DNA of 45,457 nucleotides, taken from NCBI GenBank assembly GCA_046155605.1, contig JBJXFQ010000066.1:1-45457 (forward strand), given 5' to 3'. The translations under genes and the position numbers were made by a program. The notes beneath the pieces are model-generated. The model made no database searches, had not been told where the DNA came from, and saw nothing but the letters and a program-made list of their open reading frames with translations. Shown piece after piece: positions 7,653 through 16,322 of this stretch (position 1 is the first letter of the stretch; each line of letters opens with the position of its first letter). The stretch comes from JAEUIZ01 sp046155605. Lineage in GTDB: Bacteria > Planctomycetota > Phycisphaerae > Phycisphaerales > UBA1924.

Positions 7653-8615
7653 GTGGCCCGATTCAAGCTCACCATCGCCTATGACGGGACCGGCTACCAC
7701 GGGTGGCAGCGGCAGGAGCCGACGCTCGAGCACGCTGTGCTGACAAACTCGGAGCGGTATGTTGATGCGTCGCTTGTGGCGGCGCGGCCGGGGCGTGTGG
7801 CGCTGCGGACGGTGCAGGCCGTGGTCGAGCGGGCGGTGCGCGAGGTGGTGCGAGAGCCGGTCGAGATTCGCGGTGCGAGCCGAACCGACGCGGGGGTCCA
7901 TGCGCGCGGGCAGGTCGCGGCGTTCTCGTGCAGTGAAGAGTGTTGGCCCGAGGCACGGGGGACGGAGGCACTGCGGCGCGCGATCAACTCGCGTCTGCCG
8001 GAGGATGTGCTGGTGGTTTCGGCGGAGCGTGCGAGCGACGGGTTCGATCCGATCAACGACTGCGTAAGCAAGGGGTACACCTATGGGCTGCATGTGTCGC
8101 GGGATCGGGCGCTGTGGGATCGCGACAATGTGCATCATGTGTGGGTGCCGCTTGATGCGGCGAGAATGAACGACGCGGCAGCGCGATTGGTGGGCGAGCA
8201 CGATTTCGCGGCGTTTGCGGCCGCGGGCCACGGAAGGATGACGACGGTGCGGACGATATTTGAGTGTCGGGTGGTTGCCGGCGCGTCCTCTGACGGACCT
8301 GTCGCACTCGGCACGAATGCCGAGTCACGAATGCCGAACGCCGAGGCTTCACCGAGTGCCACCGCTCCTTCGAATGCCGAGTCAGGAATCTCGAATGCCG
8401 TCGCCTTCCCGCCATCTCGGCTCATCATCCACGTCTCCGGCTCGGGCTTTTTGTGGAACATGGTTCGCATCATCGCTGGCACGCTGGTGGAGGTCGGTCG
8501 CGGGCACATGGAGCCGGAGCAGGTCTCACGGGCGTTGATGGAGAGGGATCGCCGACTAGCGGGGCCGACGCTGCCGGCGACGGGGTTGTGCCTGGAGTGG
8601 GTGCGGTATGCTTAG
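7653..8615 (+). CDS. truA: tRNA pseudouridine synthase A, with repeat-derived insertion
   Basis: A 320-residue enzyme that isomerises uridines 38-40 of the tRNA anticodon arm. I chose GTG 7653 because family homology begins at FKLTIAYDGTGYHGWQ. ATGs at 7593 and 7605 are in frame but would run close to or into the divergent acetyltransferase start. The catalytic aspartate lies in RGASRTDAGVHARGQ (Asp79). GSGFLWNMVRIIAGTLVEVGRG near the C-terminus is the second hallmark. Two insertions make it longer than the usual 245-270 residues: about 28 residues after HGWQRQ, and about 45 residues (211-256) between the strand ECRVVAG and RLIIHVSG. The second is built from two copies of the 29-bp dispersed repeat. 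It overlaps the next gene by 8 bp. Confidence 0.9.
   Translation: MARFKLTIAYDGTGYHGWQRQEPTLEHAVLTNSERYVDASLVAARPGRVALRTVQAVVERAVREVVREPVEIRGASRTDAGVHARGQVAAFSCSEECWPEARGTEALRRAINSRLPEDVLVVSAERASDGFDPINDCVSKGYTYGLHVSRDRALWDRDNVHHVWVPLDAARMNDAAARLVGEHDFAAFAAAGHGRMTTVRTIFECRVVAGASSDGPVALGTNAESRMPNAEASPSATAPSNAESGISNAVAFPPSRLIIHVSGSGFLWNMVRIIAGTLVEVGRGHMEPEQVSRALMERDRRLAGPTLPATGLCLEWVRYA
8314..8399 (+). repeat. Two in-frame copies of a 29-bp dispersed repeat inside truA
   Basis: Copies lie at 8314-8342 and 8371-8399, a period of exactly 57 bp (19 codons). Each begins CGAATGCCGAGTCA and ends GAACGCC or GAATGCC. A third copy lies in the mutase gene at 21457-21485. The two copies here are read as TNAESRMPNAE and SNAESGISNAV, the same frame as the third copy. 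The first copy is preceded by a short palindrome, ACTCGGC (8306-8312) / GCCGAGT (8319-8325). The insert falls between two beta strands of TruA, away from the active-site motifs. Confidence 0.85.
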
Positions 8616-9144
8616 GTGGTGCTTCGTTCGACGCTTGCCGAATCGCATCTGGCTCGCGGTGTCTGCTTTGTTGTTTGGGTTGGCCCTAGTCTTTGGGCCG
8701 TTCCGGCTTTGGGTTCCGCTCCCGAAGGTGGATGCCGGCTTGTGGTCCCTTGGTTGTCAGCGCGGATGTGCTCTACTTCAGCGTCACCCGGCGGATTGGG
8801 GCTTTCCGCGCTCGGTTACCATTGAAGCATCACAGCGATGGCGTTGGTCACGGCCTTGGAGAGTATGGCGAGGATGGTGCGACTGGCGGCTCTGGCCCAT
8901 AACTACGATCGCACAAGCCGATCCAGTAACGACTTTGTGGATTCCACTTTGGATCCCCGGCAGCATTTGTGTCGCGATGTCGCTGTTGCAGTCCAGAAAG
9001 CGAGAGGTGACTCCATCGCTGCGTTGCGAGCGCTGTTCTTATGATCTGCACGGACTGATGTCGCCAGAATGTCCTGAATGCGGATATTGTCCTGAAGCCC
9101 GAGCGCGATGTCTATGCGAATCCTCCACATCTCAACCCGCCTGA
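8608..9144 (+). CDS. Hypothetical membrane protein with C-terminal zinc ribbon
   Basis: A 178-residue protein starting at ATG 8608, inside the last codons of truA (8-bp overlap). It has one hydrophobic segment near the N-terminus (about 14-34, IWLAVSALLFGLALVFGPF) and a second around 108-124 (LWIPLWIPGSICVAMSLL). After that comes a zinc-ribbon CERCSYDLHGL...CPECGY (two CxxC knuckles about 16 residues apart). This C-x2-C-x-Y-D-L-x-G-L...C-P-E-C-G arrangement is very common in small planctomycete membrane proteins of unknown role. The middle is unusually rich in tryptophan. The end overlaps the glycosyltransferase start by 37 bp, so translation is probably coupled. Confidence 0.65.
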   Translation: MLRWCFVRRLPNRIWLAVSALLFGLALVFGPFRLWVPLPKVDAGLWSLGCQRGCALLQRHPADWGFPRSVTIEASQRWRWSRPWRVWRGWCDWRLWPITTIAQADPVTTLWIPLWIPGSICVAMSLLQSRKREVTPSLRCERCSYDLHGLMSPECPECGYCPEARARCLCESSTSQPA

Positions 9145-10406
9145 TCCTCGGCGGCTCGCAGGAGAACACCGTGCTGTCTTGCGAGGGGCAGGCTCGTCTC
9201 GGCCACGATGTCCATCTCGCCTTCGGACCGATCCATGGCCCCGAGGGCTCGCTGCTGGAGCGTGTGCGGGCGTTTCGCACGGCCGATGGCGGCGGCATCG
9301 CGTCGCACGAGATCCCCGACCTTTGCCGCGAGGTGAGCCCGCTTCGTGATCGTCGCGCGATGGTGCAACTGCGGCAACTGATCGGGCGGACTGCGCCCGA
9401 TGTCGTCCACACGCACAGCAGCAAGGCGGGCATTCTCGGGCGCGAGGCGGCGTGGTCGGTCTCGTCCAGGCCGGGCGTGGTCCACACGATCCACGGGCCG
9501 CCGTTCATGCCTGTCGATGGCCGGCCGCTTCGCCGCGCCAGAATCAGCGTCCTCAACCAGGCGTATGTGCTGGCCGAGCGCCGCGCCGCGCGACGCTGTC
9601 ATGTCATCGTCTCGGTGGCTGACGCGATGACGCGGCTGTTCGTGTCGAAGCGCATCGGCAAGCCCGAGCAGTACGAGACGGTCTATTCCGGGATGGACGT
9701 CGAGCCGTTTCTGCGTGCGACGCCGGGCGAAACGCGCGACGCTGTGCGCGCGCGGCTTGGCATCGCCGAGTCGGACATCGTCGTCGGCACCGTCGCTCGA
9801 CTGGCCGAGCACAAAGGGCACGACGACCTGCTTGATGCGCTGGGTGAGGCGATCCGCTCCCGTCCCGCGCTCCGACTGCTCTGGGTCGGCGACGGCTGGT
9901 GGCGGGATCGCCTCGTCGCGCGAGCACGCTCGCTCGGCTTGGGCGTCGCGCAGATCGATCGCGACCCCGCTCCCGCGGGACTCGATGCGAAGATCGTCCT
10001 CGTCGGCCTTGTGCCGCCGGAGCGCATCCCGGGCCTGATTCGAGCGATGGATATTCTGGCGCATCCCAGTTATCGCGAGGGCCTGCCTCGCACGGTACCG
10101 CAGGCGCTGCTTGCGGGCGTCTGTCCGGTGGCGTATGACGTTGACGGGACGGGTGAGGTGTGTATCGATCGCGAGACCGGCCGCCTTGTCCGTGTCGGTG
10201 ATCGGGCGGCGCTGCGTGACGCGATCCTCTCGCTCGCGGATGATCCGTCGGAGCGGGCCGCGCTGGCCGAGCGAGGGCGTTCGCATTGCCGAGAACGGTT
10301 CGCGGCGCGAACGATGGTCGATCACCTCGAGCAGGTCTACGCTCGCGCGATCATGCTCGCTCGCGGAGGTGCCCAAGGCCATGCAGTTCAATCGTCGGAT
10401 GCATGA
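9108..10406 (+). CDS. GT4-type glycosyltransferase (GT-B fold)
   Basis: A 432-residue enzyme likely transferring a sugar from a nucleotide-sugar donor to a lipid-linked or polysaccharide acceptor. It opens MSMRILHISTRLILGGSQEN, the N-terminal Rossmann strand with its glycine-rich loop. DVVHTHSSKAGILGREAAW and VHTIHGPPF belong to the acceptor-binding half. GTVARLAEHKGHDDLLDAL and EGLPRTVPQALLAG form the donor-binding half. The usual E-x7-E pair of GT4 enzymes reads E...Q here, because the second glutamate, normally in LEAMA, is replaced by Gln in PQALLA. Some GT4 subgroups share this. ATG 9114 is an alternative start two codons later. It overlaps the genes on both sides, suggesting a coupled forward transcript from truA to 12459. 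Confidence 0.85.
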   Translation: MSMRILHISTRLILGGSQENTVLSCEGQARLGHDVHLAFGPIHGPEGSLLERVRAFRTADGGGIASHEIPDLCREVSPLRDRRAMVQLRQLIGRTAPDVVHTHSSKAGILGREAAWSVSSRPGVVHTIHGPPFMPVDGRPLRRARISVLNQAYVLAERRAARRCHVIVSVADAMTRLFVSKRIGKPEQYETVYSGMDVEPFLRATPGETRDAVRARLGIAESDIVVGTVARLAEHKGHDDLLDALGEAIRSRPALRLLWVGDGWWRDRLVARARSLGLGVAQIDRDPAPAGLDAKIVLVGLVPPERIPGLIRAMDILAHPSYREGLPRTVPQALLAGVCPVAYDVDGTGEVCIDRETGRLVRVGDRAALRDAILSLADDPSERAALAERGRSHCRERFAARTMVDHLEQVYARAIMLARGGAQGHAVQSSDA

Positions 10407-12459
10407 TGACGGCGAGTCGGCGCGGTGGTGCCGCGCGAGGCGTGGCCTCGCTGTCGTGCTGGCGTTCGCGGGCGTCATCGGTGCGAGTTTCATCGAGGCC
10501 CGCGCGCAGCCGCTTCTCGATCTTGGAGCCCCGCCGGGCCCGCCTGCACCCGGTCAAGGTGCGGCCGCGCTCGCCGAGGCCAATCGGCTCGGGATCGAAG
10601 CGGGCCTCGTCGGGCGTGCTGGAGATCCGGCCGGAGCCGTCAAGGCCGGGCTGCGCACTCTGGCACGCACGCTGTTGCTGACCGGCGAATCCGCGGGCCA
10701 AGCGGGGTCCGGGCGCATCGTTCTCGGCTACACGGCAGCGCGGCGAATGCGAGAACTGGACGCTGCGACCAACGTGATTGCCGGCCCGCTCGCGCCGGTC
10801 GAGTTGGCGCTCATCGAAGCAGATCTCCGCGCGGCGGTCGCATCGCTCACTGATCCTGCGATCGATCCGCGTCACGCGCTTCGTCGCGCGCTGGCGGGAT
10901 TGGTGCCGACTTTTGCCGCGGCCAGGAGCGAGGCGAATGCGGCTGCGATGGAGCGTCTGCGTGAGATTCCGGGCATCGATCAAGCGACCATCGGCGCGGC
11001 AGCGGCACTCTTCGAGGTTTGTGATTCGACGGCTTCTGCACCCGCCTTCGCGGCGTCCACGGCAGCGCTCGCCGCGCTTCTGACGAGCAGCATCGAGGCG
11101 ATGCATCGGCTCGTGTCGGGTGTGCCAGAGCCGCGCCGCGAGCGAGCCATCTCGGCATTCGGCTCGGCGTTCCGCAGGCTTGCGGTCGATCCCGCGGCAC
11201 GGCCCGCGCGCGAATCGCTCGCTCATCTGCTGGCGCAGGATCGGCTACATCGTGCCGCGTTGACGGCGGTGCCGGGTCCGCTGCGCCGTGCGCTTGAAAG
11301 CGTGCTGGAGCGGACCCAGACGGTGAGCAACGTCGAGGCGTTTGCTCCCGTGCCGACGAACGTGTTGCGCGTGCTCGAAGTTGTTGAACGAGGCGATGGC
11401 CCTGATGATGAATCGCTTCCCCGTCAGTTTCGACCCGCCGCCAAGTTGTTCAGGCAGGTTCTCCGCGCGACCGATGCGGGGCTTGCGAATGCGCTCGGCG
11501 CCCCGAGCGAGATGGACCCTTCGCTTGCGACGGCGGTTGTCGCGCGGCGTGCAGCGCTCGCCGACGTTGACACGCTTCGACGTTCTGCGGACTCGATCCG
11601 TGCGGGCGGCGAAGCGATTCGGCCGGAGTGGTCCGGGGCTGCCGATTCCGTTCTTCAGATCACGCAGGCCGTCGCGAAATCGCCGAGCACGACAGACGCG
11701 CTCGTACCGCTGCGCGCCCGGCTGAGCGAGATCGCACGATTCGCCGTCTTGACGGGCGAAGAGTCTCTCCGCGACGAGGCGAACAGAGCCGCGAATCACG
11801 CGGCCTGGCGAGTCGCGTGCGGGTGCGATTCTGTGGTGCTCTTGGGTCGCATCGAGGCCGCGCGGCGTCGGTGGCTCGTGAGCCTCGATCCGCGTGACCG
11901 CATGCCGGACGACAGCGCGGCCGCCACTGAACTTGCCGCGCTCGCGGAACTGATGTCGCTGCTCGCCGACATCGCTGTGCTGATCGATGCGGAGCGAGGC
12001 TTTGGCTATTCGGAAGCGGCGATGAGTCTTCGGGACACGGGCGAGTGGGAAGTACGGCCCGCCACGCTCGCTGCGTTTGGGCCTGTTGTTCTCGAGATCG
12101 CTTCTGAGGCTTCACGTGCGACACTGGATGGTCGAACGGAGGATGCTCGTGCCGCGATCGCACGTGCCCGAGACGCGGCGGCTCTCGTTTGCCTTGTTGG
12201 GCGGCTTGCGCGGCTGAAAAGCACGCGAACCGCCGCGGCAACTGCGACCGTTACGTCAAGTCCGATGTGGCGGGAGTTAGTCGGCGTCGGAGAGTCGTCT
12301 CCATCCTTGCAGGCCGGGCTCATCGAGCACCTCGCGACGATTTGTCGCTACGCCGAGGAGGCCGCGCAACGCCGCGCCAGTGGTAAGCCAGATGCGGCGC
12401 TCGAGCAATGGCTCAACGCTCGCGCGCTCGAAGCGTTCGCGCGTATCAAGGATGAGTGA
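10381..12459 (+). CDS. Exported protein of unknown function
   Basis: A 692-residue protein if started at ATG 10381 (ATG 10399 is a close alternative). A signal peptide is clear (RRGLAVVLAFAGVIGASFIEARAQP, cleavage likely after ARA). The mature part is almost entirely alpha-helical in character, rich in Ala, Arg, Leu and Glu. It has no recognisable catalytic motif and few cysteines, and no strict tandem repeat is apparent. I do not recognise the family. The start overlaps the glycosyltransferase end by 26 bp. It converges with the cytochrome b562-like gene at 12544, with a GC-rich imperfect inverted repeat between them. Confidence 0.65.
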   Translation: MQFNRRMHDDGESARWCRARRGLAVVLAFAGVIGASFIEARAQPLLDLGAPPGPPAPGQGAAALAEANRLGIEAGLVGRAGDPAGAVKAGLRTLARTLLLTGESAGQAGSGRIVLGYTAARRMRELDAATNVIAGPLAPVELALIEADLRAAVASLTDPAIDPRHALRRALAGLVPTFAAARSEANAAAMERLREIPGIDQATIGAAAALFEVCDSTASAPAFAASTAALAALLTSSIEAMHRLVSGVPEPRRERAISAFGSAFRRLAVDPAARPARESLAHLLAQDRLHRAALTAVPGPLRRALESVLERTQTVSNVEAFAPVPTNVLRVLEVVERGDGPDDESLPRQFRPAAKLFRQVLRATDAGLANALGAPSEMDPSLATAVVARRAALADVDTLRRSADSIRAGGEAIRPEWSGAADSVLQITQAVAKSPSTTDALVPLRARLSEIARFAVLTGEESLRDEANRAANHAAWRVACGCDSVVLLGRIEAARRRWLVSLDPRDRMPDDSAAATELAALAELMSLLADIAVLIDAERGFGYSEAAMSLRDTGEWEVRPATLAAFGPVVLEIASEASRATLDGRTEDARAAIARARDAAALVCLVGRLARLKSTRTAAATATVTSSPMWRELVGVGESSPSLQAGLIEHLATICRYAEEAAQRRASGKPDAALEQWLNARALEAFARIKDE

Positions 12460-12473
12460 CGAGATGTGTCACG

Positions 12474-12511
12474 GGCTCCGCGCTCGCGGTCCGCGGCTTG
12501 CGGCGCGAGCC
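12474..12511. terminator. GC-rich inverted repeat between convergent genes, possible bidirectional terminator
   Basis: GGCTCCGCGC (from 12474) can pair with GCGCGAGCC (12503-12511) with one bulge. It lies between the convergent ends at 12459 (+) and 12544 (-). There is no T-run on either strand, so intrinsic termination is uncertain; position is the main argument. Confidence 0.25.
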
Positions 12512-12543
12512 GGAGTGTCACGAACACGATCGCGCGACACTGA

Positions 12544-13065
12544 CTACTCGTCGACTCCCATCGCTTTGTGCGCGTCGTCACGCATCTTCACGATTTCTGC
12601 AAGCAACCTCTTGGCGTCGTCGGCCTTGTCGTCCACAATCGCCTGTTCCATGTCCAGCAACTTCCGCACGACATCCATCAGCCCGCGGCGATACTGCGCC
12701 TCCATCTTCTTGCGCTCGCCCTCGTCCTTGGCCTTGTCGAGTTGCTTGCCCGGTCGCAGCAACTTCGCGGTGACGGCGGCCCGTTGCGCCTCACCGACCT
12801 GCCGGAGGTTGTCGTCCTTCTTTGAGGCGTCGTCGAGTTGACCCTGGAGGTTCTTGAGCGACCGATCGATCACCTTCATCGCGCCTTCGACGCTCTGCTG
12901 TCCGCGCTCGCCTCCGCGTTCGCCCGGCTGACGATTGCCGCGTTCGCGCGGCTGCTCGCCCCGCTGGGCCGGCGGTTGAAGGCCCGACGCGGGCGTCAGG
13001 CTTCCGAGCACCACCATCGTCCCGATGATTCCGAGGCCGACCAGACGCACGGCATTCGATCGCAT
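12544..13065 (-). CDS. Cytochrome b562-family protein, exported
   Basis: A 173-residue periplasmic four-helix protein. Start ATG 13065 is preferred over ATG 13074 because GGGAG lies 9 nt before it. The signal peptide is MRSNAVRLVGLGIIGTMVVL ending near ASG. A Gln/Arg/Gly-rich linker (about 30-57) precedes the fold. In the E. coli cytochrome b562 layout the heme iron is held by a Met in the first helix and a His in the last. Here SVEGAMKVIDRSLKNL places Met63, and YRRGLMDVVRKLL...EIVKMRDDAHKAMG places His166, in register with the family's FRHGF...RNAYHQKY end. The likely role is a small soluble b-type cytochrome or a related helical protein. Assignment is by eye alignment; heme binding is inferred from the two conserved ligands. 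Confidence 0.65.
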   Translation of the reverse strand: MRSNAVRLVGLGIIGTMVVLGSLTPASGLQPPAQRGEQPRERGNRQPGERGGERGQQSVEGAMKVIDRSLKNLQGQLDDASKKDDNLRQVGEAQRAAVTAKLLRPGKQLDKAKDEGERKKMEAQYRRGLMDVVRKLLDMEQAIVDDKADDAKRLLAEIVKMRDDAHKAMGVDE

Positions 13066-13307
13066 GGCACCCATCTCCCGTAAGAGTGTTCGTCAACCAT
13101 GCCGCGCGAATCGCGGCACCACAGCATCCTACCGTGAATCCGGTGTCCTTATGGGCCGGAGCCCCCGGCATTCGCCTCATCGCTCCCCTTCCTGCGCCCG
13201 AACATGTCTTTCGTTGAAACATCCAGCCGCGTCTCGGCATCGAATACTCTTGGGCGTCGAACCCGCATCACGCGGCCAACCGAGCCATCGCCCAATGGAG
13301 CACATTC
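13066..13307. promoter_or_regulatory. Divergent intergenic region (cytochrome b562-like gene / msrAB)
   Basis: About 240 bp separate the two divergent start codons, so promoters for both must lie here. A palindrome TGCCGCG (13100-13106) / CGCGGCA (13112-13118) with a 5-nt loop sits about 35 nt upstream of the minus-strand start. It could be an operator or a leader hairpin. I cannot pick a convincing -35/-10 pair on either strand. Confidence 0.35.
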
Positions 13308-14357
13308 ATGCGTCGCTTGCTTGGTCTTTTGTTGGCACTGCCCCTGGCCGTCGTGCTGGCCGTCGGTTCGTTCGCACAGCCCGAGGAGAAGCCGATGAAG
13401 ACCACCCCGGCCTATTCGAAGTCCGCGTATGACATCACCCCGCTCGACGCCAATCGCGTCGAAGCACTCGCAACGAAACTCACCCCTGAAGATCGCCAGG
13501 TTGTTCTCGCCAAGGGCACGGAGCGCCCGTTCTGCGGCAATCTGCTCGACAACAAGAAGGACGGCGTATATGTCTGCAAACTCTGCGGCCTGCCGCTGTT
13601 CCGCTCCGACGCCAAGTTTCAATCCGGCACTGGCTGGCCATCGTTCTTTCAGCCGTATGACTCCGAGCACGTCCGCACGATCAGCGACCGTTCGCACGGC
13701 ATGGAGCGTGTGGAGATCCTGTGCGCTCGGTGCCCAGCGCACCTCGGACACGTCTTTGACGATGGCCCGGAGCCGACCGGATTGCGCTTTTGCGTGAACT
13801 CGGCCTCTCTCGATTTCATTGAGCAGAAGGCGGATGGCGCGCTCGACCTGCCGCCGGCGTCGCGCCCGATTCGCACTGAAACGGCGTATTTCGGCGGCGG
13901 CTGCTTCTGGGGCGTAGAGGATCGATTCCAGCAGGTTGCGGGCGTGGTCGATGCTGCCAGCGGCTACCAGGGCGGCAAGATCGATAACCCGACCTACCGC
14001 GAGGTCTGCAACGGTGACAGCGGCCACGCCGAGGTGGTCCGCGTGGTGTTCGATCCCGCGCGGGTCTCCTATCGCGACCTCCTCGCGTGGTTCTTCAAGT
14101 TTCACGATCCCACGCAACTGAATCGACAGGGTCCGGACTTTGGCGAGCAGTACCGCTCCGCGATCTTCACCGCAGATGACAAGCATCTCGAACTGGCACG
14201 GGCGTTCATCGCCGAGCAGCAGGCGACGGAGCGGTTCAAGAGCCGCAAGATCGTGACCGAAGTGCGACCCGCCGACCGTTTCTACCTCGCCGAGGACTAT
14301 CACCAGGACTACCACCTGAAGAACGGCGGCTCATGCCCGCTGCCGGCGAATCCGTAG
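13308..14357 (+). CDS. msrAB: Exported methionine sulfoxide reductase, MsrB-MsrA fusion
   Basis: A 349-residue bifunctional repair enzyme that reduces both R- and S-methionine sulfoxide in exported proteins. The signal peptide is MRRLLGLLLALPLAVVLAVG, ending near FAQ. MsrB comes first (about 40-172). Its zinc cysteines are Cys90/93 (CKLC) and Cys139/142 (CARC), followed by AHLGHVFDDGPEPTGLRF with catalytic Cys162 in FCVNSASL. MsrA follows (about 190-345), with catalytic Cys199 in FGGGCFWGVE, GYQGG, and the FHDPTQLNRQGPDFGEQYRS motif. The B-then-A order with an export signal is less common than cytosolic A-then-B fusions. It is divergent from the cytochrome b562-like gene, suggesting a shared envelope redox or oxidative-stress setting, though that link is inference. 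Confidence 0.93.
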   Translation: MRRLLGLLLALPLAVVLAVGSFAQPEEKPMKTTPAYSKSAYDITPLDANRVEALATKLTPEDRQVVLAKGTERPFCGNLLDNKKDGVYVCKLCGLPLFRSDAKFQSGTGWPSFFQPYDSEHVRTISDRSHGMERVEILCARCPAHLGHVFDDGPEPTGLRFCVNSASLDFIEQKADGALDLPPASRPIRTETAYFGGGCFWGVEDRFQQVAGVVDAASGYQGGKIDNPTYREVCNGDSGHAEVVRVVFDPARVSYRDLLAWFFKFHDPTQLNRQGPDFGEQYRSAIFTADDKHLELARAFIAEQQATERFKSRKIVTEVRPADRFYLAEDYHQDYHLKNGGSCPLPANP

Positions 14358-14411
14358 CGATCGTGATCGGCGCGGCATCCGCCTTGTGACACGGGAGGCT
14401 GGCCCGCGTGC

Positions 14412-16322
14412 GTGAGATCGCGTGCTGGCCGGCCCTTCTGTACCATTCGCTCGTTGGTCTCCGTTCCGCTCCATTCCCGTCGATGGCTGTGGCCCGCGCT
14501 GGCCGCGATTCTCGCGATCATCGCCTACGCCCCGGCCATCGGTAACGGCTTTGTCGACCTTGACGACCAGGCATTGCTGATCGATAACACCGCGTATCGA
14601 GGGCTCGGCCCGCGTCAGATCGTGTGGGCGTTCTCCACGACGCTTTTCGGCCACTATCAGCCGCTCACGTGGCTGTCGTTCACGATCGACCACGAACTCT
14701 TCGGCCTCGACCCCGCCGCCTTTCATGCCACCAATCTCGTCCTACACGCTATCGCCACAGCGCTCGTCTGCGTGCTCGCGGCACGGCTGGTCGGCATCGC
14801 GCGTGGTCACGACGACCTTCAGGGCCGTGTTGCGGCGTTCGCTGCGGCCGTCTTCTGGGCCGTGCATCCGTTGCGTGCTGAATCGGTAGCGTGGGTAACG
14901 GAACGCCGCGACGTGCTGAGCACTGTGTTTCTGCTCGCCGCGGCTTTGGCGTACCTGCGTGCTGTCGAGGTCGTCGGTCCGCGCAGCCTTGCACGCCACG
15001 CGATCGCTTTCTCGCTTCTTGCGTTCTCCTTGCTTTCCAAGGCGTGGGGGATGACGTTCTTCGCGGTGCTGTTGATCCTCGATGTCTATCCGCTTGCCCG
15101 ATTCGATTCGCGGCACCGCCCACTCCGCTGTGCCGCGCTGCTCGCCCTCGAAAAGGCCCCTTACGCGCTGCTTGGTGTCGTTGCCGCGCTCGTTGCTGCT
15201 TTTGCGCAGCGCTCCGCTCCGGGTGCCGTGCGCACGCTCACGGATTGGACCATCGCCGATCGAGTGGGCCAAGCCATCTACGGGATCACGTTCTATATCG
15301 AGAAGGCCTTTTCGCCCTCGGGCCTCGTGCCACTCGTCGAACTTCCTTCGAGCGGTCAACTCTGGGATTCTGCCGGCCTCTACGTTCGCAGCGGTGTGCT
15401 CCTGGCCTTCGTAGGCGTGGCGATCGCCCTTCGCCGGCGAGCACCGGTCGTCGCCGTCGCGCTCGCGGTCTACGCGGTCCTCCTGCTACCCGTTCTCGGG
15501 ATCCTTCAGAGCGGCGACCAACTTGTGGCCGATCGATACGCCTACGTCGCCGGCATTCCGATCTCAATCGCGCTCGGCTCGGCGGTTCTGCTCATTCCGG
15601 CGGGTGCTCTTTCGGGCAGTGGGCAACGCCGCCTCGCGCTGCTCGTCGCGGTGGGCTGCCTGCTGTCGATCTCGCTCATTGTCCTCAGTTGGTCGCAGGC
15701 TCGCGTGTGGCGTAGCCCACTCTCGCTGTGGTCGCACGCCGTTGCCGCCGGCGCTCCCGGCTCCGCCGTTCATGTGAATCTGGCGCTCGCTCTCGCGCAG
15801 GCCAATCGCCCGGCTGAAGCGATCGAGCGACTCCGCGTCGCCGTCGCTATCAACCCGCGTGATGGTCGCGGGTGGTACACGCTGGGCACCTACCAGCGCC
15901 GGGTGCGAGAGTTCGCCGAGGCCGAGGCCGCGCTCCGCCACGCTACTTCGCACCTGCCTCAGGCCTATATCGCACACACGGCGCTGGGGAATCTGCTCTT
16001 CAACGACCTGAATCGCCGCGAAGAGGGGCTTGCTGCGTATCGCGCAGCGATCGCTGACCTCCATACGCAGCGCGCCGACTCGTATAGCGGCCGGCAACTT
16101 TCGGGCGTTCCCTATCTCGCCCTCGGTGCCGCGCTTCGCAAGACGGGCGACCTCGCCGCCGCGCGTGAGGCCTTTACCGGGGCACTGAACTATCCGGACT
16201 CGCGCGACGAGGCACGCGCTCAACTCAACGCGTTGCCGATCGTTGTGCCGCAGTTTCCTGCCGCACCGACATCGCCAAATGCGCCATCATCGACTACGGT
16301 GCCGCGCCCGCCAGATCGCTGA
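14412..16322 (+). CDS. Multi-spanning membrane protein with TPR tail, TMTC/O-mannosyltransferase-like
   Basis: About 636 residues from GTG 14412; the true start may be slightly downstream, since homology-like sequence begins at SRRWLWPALAAILAIIAYAP. It has around ten membrane helices. The early loop NGFVDLDDQALL carries acidic residues like the catalytic Asp-Asp of GT-C mannosyltransferases. HPLRAESVAWVTERRDVLST is the hallmark of bacterial TMTC-like proteins. TPR units follow at about 455-610 (AIERLRVAVAINPRDGRGWY, AEAEAALRHATSHLPQAYIA). A Pro/Ser/Ala-rich tail ends it. The likely role is protein glycosylation or sugar transfer from a polyprenyl donor on the outer face of the membrane, inferred from family resemblance. 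It converges with and overlaps the bactofilin gene by 29 bp. Confidence 0.75.
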   Translation: MRSRAGRPFCTIRSLVSVPLHSRRWLWPALAAILAIIAYAPAIGNGFVDLDDQALLIDNTAYRGLGPRQIVWAFSTTLFGHYQPLTWLSFTIDHELFGLDPAAFHATNLVLHAIATALVCVLAARLVGIARGHDDLQGRVAAFAAAVFWAVHPLRAESVAWVTERRDVLSTVFLLAAALAYLRAVEVVGPRSLARHAIAFSLLAFSLLSKAWGMTFFAVLLILDVYPLARFDSRHRPLRCAALLALEKAPYALLGVVAALVAAFAQRSAPGAVRTLTDWTIADRVGQAIYGITFYIEKAFSPSGLVPLVELPSSGQLWDSAGLYVRSGVLLAFVGVAIALRRRAPVVAVALAVYAVLLLPVLGILQSGDQLVADRYAYVAGIPISIALGSAVLLIPAGALSGSGQRRLALLVAVGCLLSISLIVLSWSQARVWRSPLSLWSHAVAAGAPGSAVHVNLALALAQANRPAEAIERLRVAVAINPRDGRGWYTLGTYQRRVREFAEAEAALRHATSHLPQAYIAHTALGNLLFNDLNRREEGLAAYRAAIADLHTQRADSYSGRQLSGVPYLALGAALRKTGDLAAAREAFTGALNYPDSRDEARAQLNALPIVVPQFPAAPTSPNAPSSTTVPRPPDR

